The position numbers and the translations under genes are program-made. Of a stretch of 22,956 bases of DNA, positions 16,440 through 22,956 are shown one piece after another; the stretch's first letter is position 1, and each line of letters starts with the position of its first letter. This DNA comes from a virus, in IMG/VR virus record IMGVR_UViG_3300005735_000028, positions 1 through 22,956 of that record; one strand, 5' to 3'. Under the pieces are notes generated by a model that saw nothing but the letters and a program-made list of their open reading frames with translations, was not told the origin of the DNA and did no database searches.

Positions 16440-17414
16440 ATGAGCGCATTCAAACAATTTTTAGCATCCGATGTAATTGTAACCCCATTTGAGGTTAATA
16501 AGGCTTTTTCTTTTAAAGGAGGGGATGCTTTAACTGGCTCTAATGTTTCCATTGATAGATTTTTAGGTAAAAATATTGAATCTGAAATTTTTATTTCTGG
16601 TTCAAATCCATCAACAGGATATATATCTAAACAAGATCAAGAATTAGTTTATAATTCTATTAAAGAATTATATTATTCTAATTATTTAAGTTCATCTTTT
16701 GGTGATATTATATTTACTGCTTCTCTTATTCCTGGTGCTGATGAAGAAGGAGATAGATTAGTAGGATCACCTCAATCCACAGGTAGATATTTTAATTACG
16801 AGCAAACCGATTTAAGATATGCTAAATATTTCCCTACAGGTTCAAACAATACTATTGGTGTAATTTCAATCCCTTCAAGATTATTTGGCGATTATATTCA
16901 ACCAAATTCATTTATATTTAATAGCCCAAGTGCTAATTTAACTGATGATGGTGAAGGTAATATTTTAAATAATAATCGAATTGTAGGAAATATATTTTAT
17001 TCTCACGGAATTATTACTTTAACCAGTGATGGAGAACCAGGAAGTGATGGTTATGGGGCTGGAAGATATGGTGAAGCATTATATGGTTTAGGAGATACTC
17101 AATTTATAGGAGACGTTATTAATTCTTCTAATGTAACTTGTTCATTCTCTTCATCATATGATATTTACGAGACACAATATAAATGTACAATTAGGGAAAG
17201 CGAATTTAATTTTAGTTTAAATCCTTCTTTAATAGTTAATAATACAACAGGATCAGCTTTAGGATTTGTAACTGAATCTTACTTTAGTCCTTTTATTACA
17301 ACTGTAGGATTATATAATGAAGATCAAGAACTTTTAGCAGTAGGTAAATTATCTCAACCTTTACCTTCATCGCCTACAACAGATACAACAATACTTATAA
17401 ACATAGATAGATAA
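16440..17414 (+). CDS. Tail/fibre-type structural protein, paralogue B
   Basis: A 324-residue protein that starts SAFKQFLASDVIVTPFEVNK and ends with the C-terminal module it shares with the preceding gene (SEFNFSLNPSLIVNN; FITTVGLYNEDQELLAVGKL). The N-terminal 240 residues do not obviously align with the neighbour, apart from both opening with a short 'A-x-D-x-x-V' segment, so this may be one module on two different bodies. The middle is Gly/Tyr-rich (DGYGAGRYGEALYGLGDTQF). Another ATG four bases upstream (16436) opens a different frame and is ignored. The start chosen gives a five-base gap from the previous stop. A structural tail role is inferred. Confidence 0.72.
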   Translation: MSAFKQFLASDVIVTPFEVNKAFSFKGGDALTGSNVSIDRFLGKNIESEIFISGSNPSTGYISKQDQELVYNSIKELYYSNYLSSSFGDIIFTASLIPGADEEGDRLVGSPQSTGRYFNYEQTDLRYAKYFPTGSNNTIGVISIPSRLFGDYIQPNSFIFNSPSANLTDDGEGNILNNNRIVGNIFYSHGIITLTSDGEPGSDGYGAGRYGEALYGLGDTQFIGDVINSSNVTCSFSSSYDIYETQYKCTIRESEFNFSLNPSLIVNNTTGSALGFVTESYFSPFITTVGLYNEDQELLAVGKLSQPLPSSPTTDTTILINIDR

Positions 17415-17416
17415 TT

Positions 17417-18088
17417 ATGGCTAATTTAGATAAATCAAATGTAGTAAACGGAAACATCATTTCAGCTAGTGATATTACTGCTTTGTATGACACGTTTACT
17501 GGGGTTAATACCGCAAATAATATTGATATTTTAGGTTCAAATAACAATTTTGCAGGTACCGCTTCTAAAGCAGACAATTTAAGATATACAAACGGATCAT
17601 CAAATCATGAATACCCAGTAGTTTTTGTAACTGGTTCTGCTCAATATAAAACAGCATATGTAGATAGTAACGATAAAATTACTTACAATCCTTCTACAAA
17701 TTTGCTTACTGTTACTGCCTCATTAGCAAATACAGGATCTAGATCTATAACATCAGAAACTGCAGATAATTTAGATGATTTTGGAATTATAGACCCAACT
17801 GGTAATCCGGGTACTCTAACCCGCCCTCGTCCTATAGCAGTTACAGTCCAATTCCCCTCAGGCGGTTCAGGAAGTATTGATTTAGCAATAATGACTCCTC
17901 CTATTGCTACAGCTGCTTCTACATTAGGACAAGATATATTTGTTGTAGGACAAACATTAGTAGCCCCTAATCAAATAAACACAGCTGATACTTTAGAAAT
18001 TAATTACACTGCACCTACACTATTTGCAGTAACTTCAAGTAATAATACAGCTTTTGGAGCTATTTTAACTGGTTGGACAACAGCTTAA
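17417..18088 (+). CDS. Small tail-fibre-like structural protein
   Basis: A 223-residue protein, two bases after the preceding stop. The N-terminus MANLDKSNVVNGNIISASDI followed by TALYDTFTGVNTANN is a helix-turn segment seen at the start of many short phage tail-fibre or attachment proteins. The middle has NPSTNLLTVTASLANTGS, the fibre-like beta segment often preceding collar or knob domains. The C-terminal 90 residues are hydrophobic beta strands (RPIAVTVQFPSGGSGSIDLA; SSNNTAFGAILTGWTTA). No chaperone or intramolecular cleavage motif is visible. It closes the virion gene block: the next genes are enzymes with different codon preferences. Receptor binding is possible but not shown. Confidence 0.7.
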   Translation: MANLDKSNVVNGNIISASDITALYDTFTGVNTANNIDILGSNNNFAGTASKADNLRYTNGSSNHEYPVVFVTGSAQYKTAYVDSNDKITYNPSTNLLTVTASLANTGSRSITSETADNLDDFGIIDPTGNPGTLTRPRPIAVTVQFPSGGSGSIDLAIMTPPIATAASTLGQDIFVVGQTLVAPNQINTADTLEINYTAPTLFAVTSSNNTAFGAILTGWTTA

Positions 18089-18100
18089 ATTTAAACAATT

Positions 18101-18553
18101 ATGTGGTTATATAAAAACGAAGAGATTACTTCTCTAGAGGACTTTCCTCCTCAAACTTTTGGATTTATCTATAGGGTTTATCATGAACCTACAGGTAAAG
18201 CGTATATTGGAAAAAAAGTATTACAATTTAATCGTAAAGCTAAATTATCTAAAAAGGATTTAGCATTATATGAAGGTGTTAAAGGTCGTAAACCATCATA
18301 TAAACGTGTTACTAAAGAATCCGATTGGAAAACATATTATGGCTCAAACAAAGCATTACTTGAGTTATTAAAAACAGAACCAAAAGAAAACTTTAAACGC
18401 ACCATTATTGCTTTAGCTAATAATAAAAAACACCTTACTTATCTAGAAACAAAATATCTTTTTGTTTATGAGGTTTTAGAAAAACCTGAAGAATTCTTTA
18501 ACGATAACATTTTAGGAAAGTTTTTTACACGAGACTTGGATATTAATCTATAG
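18101..18553 (+). CDS. GIY-YIG family endonuclease
   Basis: A 150-residue protein with the GIY-YIG nuclease signature: FIYRV at residues 22-26 and KAYIGKK at 33-39, a basic segment (KVLQFNRKAKLSKKDLALYE), and a later YLETKYLF with the likely catalytic Glu near residue 117. SDWKTYYGSNKALLELLKTE is typical of the T4-like phage version of this domain. In T4 the Seg enzymes are homing endonucleases of this class. Here the protein sits between tail and replication genes and has no separate DNA-binding region, so it may equally be a resident conserved nuclease involved in recombination or host DNA degradation. Arginine codons are mainly CGT/CGC, like the downstream replication genes and unlike the AGA-rich tail genes. 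Confidence 0.82.
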   Translation: MWLYKNEEITSLEDFPPQTFGFIYRVYHEPTGKAYIGKKVLQFNRKAKLSKKDLALYEGVKGRKPSYKRVTKESDWKTYYGSNKALLELLKTEPKENFKRTIIALANNKKHLTYLETKYLFVYEVLEKPEEFFNDNILGKFFTRDLDINL

Positions 18554-18571
18554 TTTCGTATATTCCTATCT

Positions 18572-19501
18572 ATGGTAAATCAATCTCTAGTAGCACTGAC
18601 TAACTCTGTGCTTGGTTCTGGGAAATCAACCGCACGAGGCAACAAAGCATATCGTTGTCCTTATTGCAACCACCATAAACCTAAACTAGAAATTAATTTT
18701 ACTGAAAATAAAAAAGGAGATAATCCTTGGCATTGTTGGGTTTGTGATAAAAAAGGTAAAAAACTATACCAAGTATTTAAACAAGTAGAGGCTTCACCTG
18801 AAAAAATGGCTGAATTAAGAGCCATTGTAAAATATGTTGGACCTGAAACCTCAGTTCAAGTATCCGAAGCTGTTAAATTACCTAAAGAATATAAAACATT
18901 TGAAAACCTTAAAACATCTGATGTTGAGGGGAGACAAGCATTACATTACCTAAAAACCAGAGGATTAACCAAAGATGATATTTTAAAATATAATATTGGA
19001 TATTGCACATCAGGTAGATATAGAAATATGGTTATTATCCCTTCTTATGATGCTAATGGTTCCTTAAATTATTTTACAGGACGTTCATTTGAAAAAGAAC
19101 CATATGTTAAATATCGTAATCCTGAAACATCACGTGATATTGTGCCATTTGAATTGTTTATAAACTGGAATATACCCATTATATTATGTGAAGGACCATT
19201 TGACGCTATAGCTATTAAACGTAATGTTATTCCGTTATTAGGCAAAAATATACAATCAAATTTAATGAAAAAAATAGTCACATCGGCTGTTGAAAAAATA
19301 TATATTGCTCTAGATAAAGATGCCCAAAAACAAGCATTAAATTTCTGTGAGCGATTAATGAATGAAGGTAAAGAAGTATATTTAGTTAATATGCAAGATA
19401 AAGACCCGAGTGAAATGGGTTTTGAAAATTTCACAAAACTAATCCAAGAAACATATCCCTTAACATTGTCGGATCTCTTGGAGAAAAAATTATTTTTATG
19501 A
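18572..19501 (+). CDS. 61: gp61-like DNA primase (zinc ribbon plus Toprim)
   Basis: A 309-residue DnaG-type primase resembling T4 gp61 (342 residues), which makes RNA primers on the lagging strand with helicase gp41. A zinc-binding domain lies at residues 27-60: C29-P-Y-C32 and later HC55-W-V-C58. The Toprim fold follows: CEGPFDAIAI contains the catalytic Glu at residue 207, and ALDKDA gives the Asp-x-Asp at 248 and 250. The segment between them contains YFTGRSF and YVKYRNPETSRDIVPFEL, typical of this subfamily. The stop overlaps the next gene by ATGA, coupling it to the exonuclease. No helicase is visible in the window. All expected metal-binding and Toprim residues are present, so it is probably active. 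Confidence 0.88.
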   Translation: MVNQSLVALTNSVLGSGKSTARGNKAYRCPYCNHHKPKLEINFTENKKGDNPWHCWVCDKKGKKLYQVFKQVEASPEKMAELRAIVKYVGPETSVQVSEAVKLPKEYKTFENLKTSDVEGRQALHYLKTRGLTKDDILKYNIGYCTSGRYRNMVIIPSYDANGSLNYFTGRSFEKEPYVKYRNPETSRDIVPFELFINWNIPIILCEGPFDAIAIKRNVIPLLGKNIQSNLMKKIVTSAVEKIYIALDKDAQKQALNFCERLMNEGKEVYLVNMQDKDPSEMGFENFTKLIQETYPLTLSDLLEKKLFL

Positions 19502-20271
19502 GTAAGCGAAATATTAAACGCTCTTACAATCGAATCTTAGAAATATCTGAAGATTCACAACAAATTACTATGCCTGATTCTCGTTACTATAGACGTAATG
19601 GAGAATATTATCCATCTATTACTTATGTTTTAGGTACTTATCCAAAAGGTAAATTTTTTGAGGACTGGCTTAAAAAAGTTGGTTATTCTTCCGAATATAT
19701 TGTTAAAAAAGCAGCAGAACAAGGTACACAAGTACACGAAATGTGTGAAGCATTTTTGTTAGGTGAAGAATTAAACTTTTTAGGACCAAATGGAAATCCA
19801 ATGTATCATCCTGATGTGTGGCAAATGTTTTTACGTTTTGTAGATTTTTGGGAAGAATACAACCCTACTTTAATTGAAACTGAGGTACATTTATTCTCAG
19901 ATGAACTTAAAGTAGCAGGTACTTGTGATTTAGTTTTAGAAATTGATGGTGAATTATGGATTGTAGACTTAAAAACATCTAATAACCTCCAGACAACATA
20001 TGACTTACAAACTTCGGTTTATGGTAAATGTTACGAGGAATGTTATGGTAAAACGGCAGATCGTTATGGTGTTTTATGGTTAAAATCAAATAAAAGAAAA
20101 CCAACAGAAGGTAAAATGCAAGGTAAAGGATGGGAAATGTATGAATCAAAACGTACCCAAGAAGAAAATCTTGAAATTTTTAAAACAGTTAAAACGTTAT
20201 TTGATTTAGAAAACCCAAAACATAAACCAGTATTTACTGAGTTTAGAACGCAAGTAAAAAGAAAATTATAA
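19498..20271 (+). CDS. RecB/Cas4-type PD-(D/E)XK exonuclease
   Basis: A 257-residue single-domain nuclease of the PD-(D/E)XK superfamily in its RecB-like form. Motifs in order: GTQVHEM with His80, a Glu-containing strand around 127-129 (ETEVHLF), GTCDLVL with Asp144, the IVDLKTS signature with Asp157 and Lys159, and QTSVYGKCY with Gln171 and Tyr175 (the QxxxY motif of RecB/AddB/Cas4-type enzymes). The four-cysteine iron-sulfur cluster of Cas4 is not apparent. YYPSITYVLGTYPKGKFFED near the N-terminus is usual for the phage version. A role in DNA end processing, recombination or turnover of host DNA is likely from the fold and the primase neighbour. It overlaps the primase by ATGA. Confidence 0.85.
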   Translation: MSKRNIKRSYNRILEISEDSQQITMPDSRYYRRNGEYYPSITYVLGTYPKGKFFEDWLKKVGYSSEYIVKKAAEQGTQVHEMCEAFLLGEELNFLGPNGNPMYHPDVWQMFLRFVDFWEEYNPTLIETEVHLFSDELKVAGTCDLVLEIDGELWIVDLKTSNNLQTTYDLQTSVYGKCYEECYGKTADRYGVLWLKSNKRKPTEGKMQGKGWEMYESKRTQEENLEIFKTVKTLFDLENPKHKPVFTEFRTQVKRKL

Positions 20272-20280
20272 TATTTATTG
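20270..20280 (+). promoter_or_regulatory. Weaker candidate late promoter (AATATTTATTG)
   Basis: AATATTTATTG sits in the 22-base gap before the kinase, overlapping the exonuclease stop, and leaves 13 bases to the ATG at 20294. It differs from AATATTTATAA only in the last two bases. This would separate the kinase and the long modular gene from the replication genes and place them with late genes. Support is weaker than for the other three copies. Confidence 0.3.
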
Positions 20281-20293
20281 CAAAACGCGTTAA

Positions 20294-21091
20294 ATGATTT
20301 CATTATTACAACTTTTAAATGAAGTAGAGAGAAAACCAAAAGCTATTATATTAGCAGGAGCCCCTGGAGCAGGTAAAGGATATGTTTTAAAAGGTTTAGA
20401 TTTAAATGGTTTAAAAATAATGAATATTGATAATTCATTTATTAATAAACTTAAACAAGCTAATGTATCTTTAGATCTTAAAAACTCAACTCCCGAAGAA
20501 AGAAGTGAAGCCGCAAAAGCTATGGCCGCAGCTAATAAAGAATTTAAAGGTGAATTACAAAATGTAATTGGTGGTAAACAATCCTTTATACTAGATGGTA
20601 CAGCAGCTTCATATAAAAAGACAGCAGAATTAAAACAACAGTTAGAGGAAGCAGGATATAAAGTAATGATGCTTTATGTTTATACTGATCTACAACGCTC
20701 ATTAAGCCAAAACCAAGACAGATATAGAAAATCAGATGGTGAAGATAGAAGTTTAGCACCTGCGATTGTAATGCGTACTTGGAAAAGTGTAACTGAAAAT
20801 TTACCTAAATATGCTGATTTATTTGGAAACAATTTCGTTGCTGTAGCTAATACATTAGATGATAGAATGCAAGATATAGATAAAATTATAGATAAATATC
20901 TTAAACCATTTACCCCTAAAAACACAAAACCAAAAACACCAGCTCAACAAAAGAAATCAGATGAGCGAAATGCACAAGATAAAAAAGAAATTCAAGCTAT
21001 GTTAAGTGATGATTTTGTATATGATGTGATTGAATATACAATGTCTAAGGAAGAAGCTCAAATGCGTATATCCAAATTTTTAAATTCATGA
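20294..21091 (+). CDS. P-loop kinase (zeta-toxin-like) with a short propeptide-like N-terminus
   Basis: A 265-residue P-loop protein. Walker A GAPGAGKG is at residues 22-29, an Asp-containing strand FILDGTA near 98-104 serves as Walker B, and an Arg-rich loop (RYRKSDGEDRSLAP, 143-156) looks like a substrate or lid segment. The hydrophobic strand KVMMLYVYTDLQRSLSQNQD fits the zeta-toxin/gluconate-kinase group of small-molecule kinases; the substrate is unknown. The C-terminal 50 residues are a Lys/Pro/Gln-rich linker followed by a small helical domain. The first ten residues MISLLQLLNE precede the kinase core and end in LNE, which resembles a prohead-protease site. The stop overlaps the next gene by ATGA, so kinase and long modular protein are co-translated. 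It is not proven to be a toxin. Confidence 0.8.
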   Translation: MISLLQLLNEVERKPKAIILAGAPGAGKGYVLKGLDLNGLKIMNIDNSFINKLKQANVSLDLKNSTPEERSEAAKAMAAANKEFKGELQNVIGGKQSFILDGTAASYKKTAELKQQLEEAGYKVMMLYVYTDLQRSLSQNQDRYRKSDGEDRSLAPAIVMRTWKSVTENLPKYADLFGNNFVAVANTLDDRMQDIDKIIDKYLKPFTPKNTKPKTPAQQKKSDERNAQDKKEIQAMLSDDFVYDVIEYTMSKEEAQMRISKFLNS

Positions 21092-22956
21092 GTTTAGTTC
21101 ACGAATTAATTAAAGAGCTTATAGATGATAAGCAAGTGACCGCTGTATATGGAGGGGGGTTTAAACCTCCTATTTATGGTCATTTTTCTATTGTAGAAAA
21201 AGCATTAAAAGATTTTCCGGAAATTGATAAATTTATAATTTATGTTGGAGGGGGAGTCAGAGATGGTATTTCCCAAGATGAATCTTTATTAGTTTGGAAC
21301 ATTTATAAAAAATATTTAGGAGATAAAATTGAAATTATTCCTTCTAAAAGTCCAATAGGTGATGTAATTCGTTATGGAAAAAATAATTCTGATGAAATAA
21401 CATATTTTATTATTGGTGGTAGAGAAGGTAGAGAAGATGATGCTATGGATATTGCTTCTCGAACTAAAGGAGTAGAAGAAAAATACCCTAATATGAAAGT
21501 TAAAGTATTAACCACCACTAATCCAGAAATGAGTGGTACTAATGCTAGAAAAGCTCTTAAAGTATCTGAAGAAGAATTTATTAAATACCTTCCACCTCAA
21601 TTAACAGATGAGGAAAAAATAGAAGTATATAATTTAGTATCTCCTGTTGTAAAAGAAGGAGACACATATGAAAAAATGGCTGCTAAAGGTAAAAAAGCAG
21701 GTAGTTTAAAACAGGGTACAGTTAGAAAAAGATTAGGTATACCTAAGGATAAAAAAATTCCATTATCATTAATTAATAAAGAAATTTCTCGTTTAAAGAA
21801 AATGGATAAAGATCCTGATAAAAAAGGAACTCAATTAGGTGATAAAAATCAAAAATATTATAAAGCACTACAGTTAGCTAAAACATTGAAAACTACAACT
21901 AATGTAAATGAAAACGCTTCATATTCTAAAGACATTGACATTATAGAAAAATGTGCTCAATTAACTAATTACATGCGTGATAAAGGGTATCAAATTGACC
22001 CATTACCATCAATAGAATTTGTTAATGGTGATACTGAAAACGCTAGAGATTTTTTTGGCAAAACAGCATATTACGATCCAAACGAACAAAAAATTGTTTT
22101 ATATACTGAAGGACGTCATCCAAAAGATATTGTTCGTTCATTTGCTCATGAAATGATTCACCATATCCAAAATGTAGAGGGTAGACTAGGACCTATTACA
22201 ACACAAAACACTCAGGAAGACGACCATTTAAATGATATTGAAGCTGAAGCTAACCTAAAGGGCACAATGACTTTTAGAAATTGGACTGATAGTTTAAATG
22301 AAGCAATTGTAGGCGATAAAATTGAATGCGATGATTGTGGTTGGAGTTGGAAAATTATAGATAGTGGGGATGATTTATTTATGTGTCATAAATGTGGACA
22401 TGATAATACTCCATTAAATGAAGATGGTAAAAAAACATCTGAAAAAAATATGGATGATTATAAAAAAGATAATAATCCTAAAGGTGTAAAAGATCCATTT
22501 GGTATAAATGCTTATGCTCGTGAATTAGCTCAAGGTTTAGAAGAAGAATTAGAAGAAGGTCGTAAAAAGAAAAAAGATCCTAAAAAAGGTACAGGTAAAA
22601 AACCAGAAGGATCTGGCCGTAGATTATACACAGATGAAGATCCAAAAGATACAGTAGGCATTTCATTCAAAACCAAGGAAGATATAGTTGATACTTTAAA
22701 TAAAAAATCATTTAAAGCTAAATCTCATGCTCGTCAATCTCAGATTATTAATTTAATTTATCAAAGAGTTAGAGCTGCTTACGGTAGAGCAAAAGATCCT
22801 GAAACTAAAGCAAGATTAAAACGTGGTTTAGATTATATTGAAAAACGTAAAGAAGCATCTAAGAAAAAAACACAACGTTTAAAAGCACAAAAAGAATCAT
22901 TAAATGAAGGTAGATACGATACATTAGCAAATAAATTATCATCAATTGCATTTGAA
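21088..22956 (+). CDS. Long modular protein: nucleotidyltransferase, metallopeptidase, zinc ribbon and basic modules (3' truncated)
   Basis: The frame stays open for 623 codons to the last base, so the gene continues past the window. Modules in order are as follows. Residues 18-160 resemble a cytidylyltransferase-fold nucleotidyltransferase (VYGGGFKPPIYGHF, later FIIGGREGRE and MSGTNARKAL). Residues 190-272 are a basic module (KQGTVRKRLGIPKDKKIPLS). Residues 276-405 hold a zinc metallopeptidase with HEMIH at 354-358 and a probable third ligand in IEAEA near 386. Residues 406-445 are a four-cysteine zinc ribbon (C414, C417, C433, C436). Residues 490-600 are a very basic segment (GTGKKPEGSGRRLYTDEDP), then SLNEGRYD opens a further module. 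L-x-E tripeptides sit at module borders (ends 275, 405, 445, 490, 607). I infer a virion-packaged polyprotein; the enzyme activities are untested. The first His of the HxGH motif is Ile here. Confidence 0.8.
   Translation, partial: MSLVHELIKELIDDKQVTAVYGGGFKPPIYGHFSIVEKALKDFPEIDKFIIYVGGGVRDGISQDESLLVWNIYKKYLGDKIEIIPSKSPIGDVIRYGKNNSDEITYFIIGGREGREDDAMDIASRTKGVEEKYPNMKVKVLTTTNPEMSGTNARKALKVSEEEFIKYLPPQLTDEEKIEVYNLVSPVVKEGDTYEKMAAKGKKAGSLKQGTVRKRLGIPKDKKIPLSLINKEISRLKKMDKDPDKKGTQLGDKNQKYYKALQLAKTLKTTTNVNENASYSKDIDIIEKCAQLTNYMRDKGYQIDPLPSIEFVNGDTENARDFFGKTAYYDPNEQKIVLYTEGRHPKDIVRSFAHEMIHHIQNVEGRLGPITTQNTQEDDHLNDIEAEANLKGTMTFRNWTDSLNEAIVGDKIECDDCGWSWKIIDSGDDLFMCHKCGHDNTPLNEDGKKTSEKNMDDYKKDNNPKGVKDPFGINAYARELAQGLEEELEEGRKKKKDPKKGTGKKPEGSGRRLYTDEDPKDTVGISFKTKEDIVDTLNKKSFKAKSHARQSQIINLIYQRVRAAYGRAKDPETKARLKRGLDYIEKRKEASKKKTQRLKAQKESLNEGRYDTLANKLSSIAFE

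Noticed and set aside
18101-18553. GIY-YIG gene as a recently inserted mobile homing endonuclease
   Set aside because: Codon use matches the downstream replication genes, there is no disrupted gene or intron border around it, and the domain variant is common in T4-like phages.
19069-19434. Minus-strand open frame of 121 codons opposite the primase
   Set aside because: Overlaps the Toprim domain of a strongly supported primase and shows no family pattern or start context.
21157-21175. GC-rich near-palindrome around GGTTTAAACC at the start of the nucleotidyltransferase domain
   Set aside because: It encodes the conserved G-G-F-K-P-P motif in frame; the symmetry is explained by those codons and no regulatory context is present.
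1-22956. CRISPR arrays, tRNA genes, insertion sequences or attachment sites
   Set aside because: Scanning by eye found no spaced direct repeats, no cloverleaf-like segments, no transposase or integrase, and intergenic gaps are too short to hold them.

Overview
The window is a stretch of a T4-like (contractile-tailed, myovirus-type) phage genome. It is very AT-rich, with nearly every gene on the + strand and packed end to end. Gene content supports this: a late-transcription sigma factor (gp55), baseplate wedge proteins gp25 and gp6, a gp5-like hub/spike protein, a gp61-type primase and a RecB-family exonuclease. Start codons have an A-rich upstream region, often ending in AATTATG or TAATG, and almost no purine-rich Shine-Dalgarno sequences. 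That, with the low GC, fits a phage of a Bacteroidota (flavobacterium-like), probably aquatic host. The host assignment is inference; no tRNA, integrase or host gene is present to test it.

Layout. (1) Bases 1-1199: the tail of an upstream gene, a small membrane-anchored coiled-coil protein, and the late sigma factor gp55. (2) Bases 1235-4178: a small helical protein, the gp5-like spike, a 339-residue structural protein and a small helical protein. (3) Bases 4178-14687: the baseplate wedge block, with gp25, gp6, a small linker-like protein, a DNRLRE-like beta protein, a coiled-coil protein, a 1184-residue gp7-position protein and a 925-residue beta-rich structural protein. (4) Bases 14739-18088: four tail/fibre-type proteins, two of them paralogous at their C-termini. 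(5) Bases 18101-20271: nucleic-acid enzymes (GIY-YIG nuclease, primase, PD-(D/E)XK exonuclease). (6) Bases 20294 to the end: a P-loop kinase and a very long modular protein that runs off the window. There is no gene-free stretch longer than about 60 bases.

How it fits together. The gp55 sigma factor would direct late transcription of the virion genes. A short AT-rich motif, ATATTTATAA, recurs in three intergenic gaps and in near-identical form in a fourth, each just upstream of a gene or gene run; it is the best candidate late promoter. Within runs, genes are coupled by 1-base TAATG or 4-base ATGA stop/start overlaps.

The most interesting part is the 3' end. The 21088 protein carries, in order, a nucleotidyltransferase-like domain, a basic module, an HExxH metallopeptidase module, a four-cysteine zinc ribbon and a second basic module. 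Tripeptides of the form L-x-E (mostly LNE) separate several of these, resembling the T4 prohead protease consensus. The adjacent kinase carries LNE at residue 10, like a capsid-targeting propeptide. I infer a packaged, protease-processed polyprotein that may be injected into the host; this is a hypothesis built from sequence pattern alone.
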